Assembly (NCBI RefSeq): GCF_034259325.1
Contig: NZ_JAXIVS010000016.1
Location: forward strand, 1 to 64,000
DNA length: 64,000 nucleotides
DNA from: Hyalangium ruber
GTDB taxonomy: Bacteria > Myxococcota > Myxococcia > Myxococcales > Myxococcaceae
Reading direction: 5' to 3'
Position numbers and translations under genes: made by a program. The notes below the pieces were generated by a model. That model worked only from the letters and a program-made list of their open reading frames with translations, ran no database searches and had not been told where the DNA came from. Below, piece after piece: positions 63,701-64,000 of the stretch. Within the stretch, counting starts at the first letter, position 1, and each line of letters starts with the position of its first letter.

Positions 63701-64000
63701 GACCTCGGTCAGATGCCTCTCCCCCGCCTGCAGCTGCCCCCAGGTTCCTATCTCCTCCACATCACGCATCCCTACCGCCCGCCGCTGGACCTGCCCCTGC
63801 TTGTGACACGCGGTGCTCGCGAGACACTCCGCCTCACGCTCCCCACGGCCCCGCCCCCTGGTTATGCCTACATCCCGCCCGGCTGCTTCCTGTCGGGCAG
63901 CGCCGAGCCGGAGGAGGTGCGCAGGTTCATGCAAAGCCCGCCGCTCCATCCCACCTGTCTCACCGAGGGCTATGTGATCGGAAAGACCGAGGTGACGTTC
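60719..64000 (+). CDS. Ser/Thr kinase-STAND NTPase-PEGA-sulfatase-modifying-factor fusion (partial)
   Basis: The frame runs to the window edge, giving 1094 residues and more beyond. A short zinc finger (H31, C35, C38) precedes a kinase domain (GRGGMG at 99-104, Lys121, HRDIKPAN, DFGLAE). Then follow a STAND-type NTPase domain from about 357 (NPYRGLAPFEAEHQKLFFGRD; Walker A GDSGAGKSS near 395), a transmembrane segment (YLSVTLLVLALAATYGG near 785), a helical linker, a PEGA-like domain (LVIDPPGARVEF) and the start of a formylglycine-generating-enzyme/SUMF1-like domain (GYAYIPPGCFLSGSAEP). The TTG at 60719 with GAGG upstream includes the zinc finger; the ATG at 60968 is an alternative. Confidence 0.85.
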   Translation, partial: MGSHNCLSAEVLADLNNGRLPADVVAQARRHAAECDTCRPLLVQAAPGPAARRDDRTQTLPGPGEAGARVAAAPGARPGETTWMPPLEFDEFRVEREIGRGGMGVIYLAQDTSLGRPVAVKFIALQQPESLVRAYIETEARAIARLQHPNVVTVYRVGKVEEHPYIVSEYVVGQSLSELSLPLPWRRVLTLGLGLARGLAAAHHQGVLHRDIKPANALLAASGEVKLLDFGLAERFDPSGASSPVGTANLAGTPAYMAPEIRRGAPPTPQSDLYSLGLTLYELCTGKLPPAVGGLDRRHDASAIELVPGIDPDFAKLILRCLSHSPIQRLATADILREGLEHLEHLHSAPLLAASNPYRGLAPFEAEHQKLFFGRDADIRAVLERLHRQPLVLVAGDSGAGKSSLCRAGVLPWARSDALNEGRDISTVTLWPGHRPLQALAAALAPLLGQKEAELVTVLLTDLPAWLGQTLRERYHGKRGLLLFIDQLEEILTQAAPSEATRFAAILGGLALPSSGVRVLLAVRGDFLTRICALPGLGEEAERALYILRPMSPEGTREAIVDPARTRGVVFESDELIQTLVASTAHGAGSLPLLQFALAELWERRDSARGCITLESLGEMGGVAGALSRHADGVIQRLSPTEQQAARRILLQLVTADGTRSNRSEEELVSARDPASGAALRALLEGRILHAHTAGGQARYELAHDSLLMSWGTLRNWVDDDIGHRAVRQRVEQASTEWERLERARDVLWAQRQLDEARPLDPKTLSPQARAFLFTSRRALRLQRWGRYLSVTLLVLALAATYGGLRLHASFEDKRFVTAELGKARQLLGEGHALAEKARTTREEALTLFGGRGALSSNPGTPQSAPDLWNSAERRWTEALALFERADAAYASAGQPLERALERQYGHEEARQLRLEVAYERLLLAEDFHQKRLRTELQRSLERLTDHPKEGAEWRQRLFAPAELELVIDPPGARVEFQRYISDDQRVRHLEPAPDLGQMPLPRLQLPPGSYLLHITHPYRPPLDLPLLVTRGARETLRLTLPTAPPPGYAYIPPGCFLSGSAEPEEVRRFMQSPPLHPTCLTEGYVIGKTEVTF

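Overview
The window is high-GC bacterial DNA with strong G/C bias at third codon positions. It carries many Ser/Thr protein kinases, lipoproteins, LysR regulators, a kinase-linked sigma factor and lipoprotein cassettes of the kind known from fruiting myxobacteria. This points to a myxobacterium of the Cystobacterineae (Archangium/Cystobacter-like). That is inference from gene content; no rRNA or other marker is present. No tRNA, rRNA, CRISPR array, prophage or intact insertion sequence was recognised.

Layout. 1-3.2 kb: quinone oxidoreductase and a split LigD (ligase and polymerase as separate, translationally coupled genes). 3.4-9.7 kb: acetyltransferase, outer-membrane barrel protein, exported repeat protein, M48 protease, two lipoproteins and a methyltransferase. 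9.7-15.5 kb: large ADP-forming acyl-CoA ligase/GNAT fusion, glycosyltransferase, LysR regulator. 15.5-19.4 kb: Cys-rich triple-repeat secreted protein, then fmt, a degenerate type II dehydroquinase with TLGRK repeats, and rsmB. 19.6-22 kb: Ser/Thr kinase, an unknown gene, and upstream of it three tandem 32-bp units each holding a perfect 14-bp palindrome. 22-27 kb: LysR regulator divergent from an acyl-CoA dehydrogenase/SDR/phosphotransferase/SDR operon. 27-31.2 kb: circularly permuted ATP-grasp, alpha-E, and amidotransferase-like/transglutaminase fusion. 31.4-37.5 kb: two secreted starch-active enzymes (GH13 with CBM20; GH57/GH119-like with FN3, CBM25 and CBM20 modules). 37.7-42.5 kb: HAMP-like membrane protein, HEAT-repeat lipoprotein, a SitA-like lipoprotein/partner cassette, and a small acidic lipoprotein. 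42.5-48.2 kb: DUF779 with aldehyde dehydrogenase, YkuD transpeptidase, histidine kinase, TerB/LETM1-like protein. 48.4-53.2 kb: Hsp90-family ATPase, its partner, then a second lipoprotein toxin/immunity cassette. 53.3-64 kb: MpaB/Lcp-type oxygenase, exported SurE, a TPR kinase with its sigma factor, an unknown anchored protein, and a kinase/STAND-NTPase/sulfatase-modifying-factor fusion cut by the window end.

How genes work together. The clearest functional units are fmt-rsmB (translation), the LysR-controlled fatty acyl operon, the ATP-grasp/alpha-E/transglutaminase peptide-modification cluster, the starch-degradation pair, and the sigma factor/kinase pair. Two two-gene cassettes, each with a lipoprotein stop overlapping the next start as ATGA, look like contact-dependent toxin/immunity modules. 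They, the palindrome array and the pseudo-dehydroquinase are the least-explained and most interesting parts.
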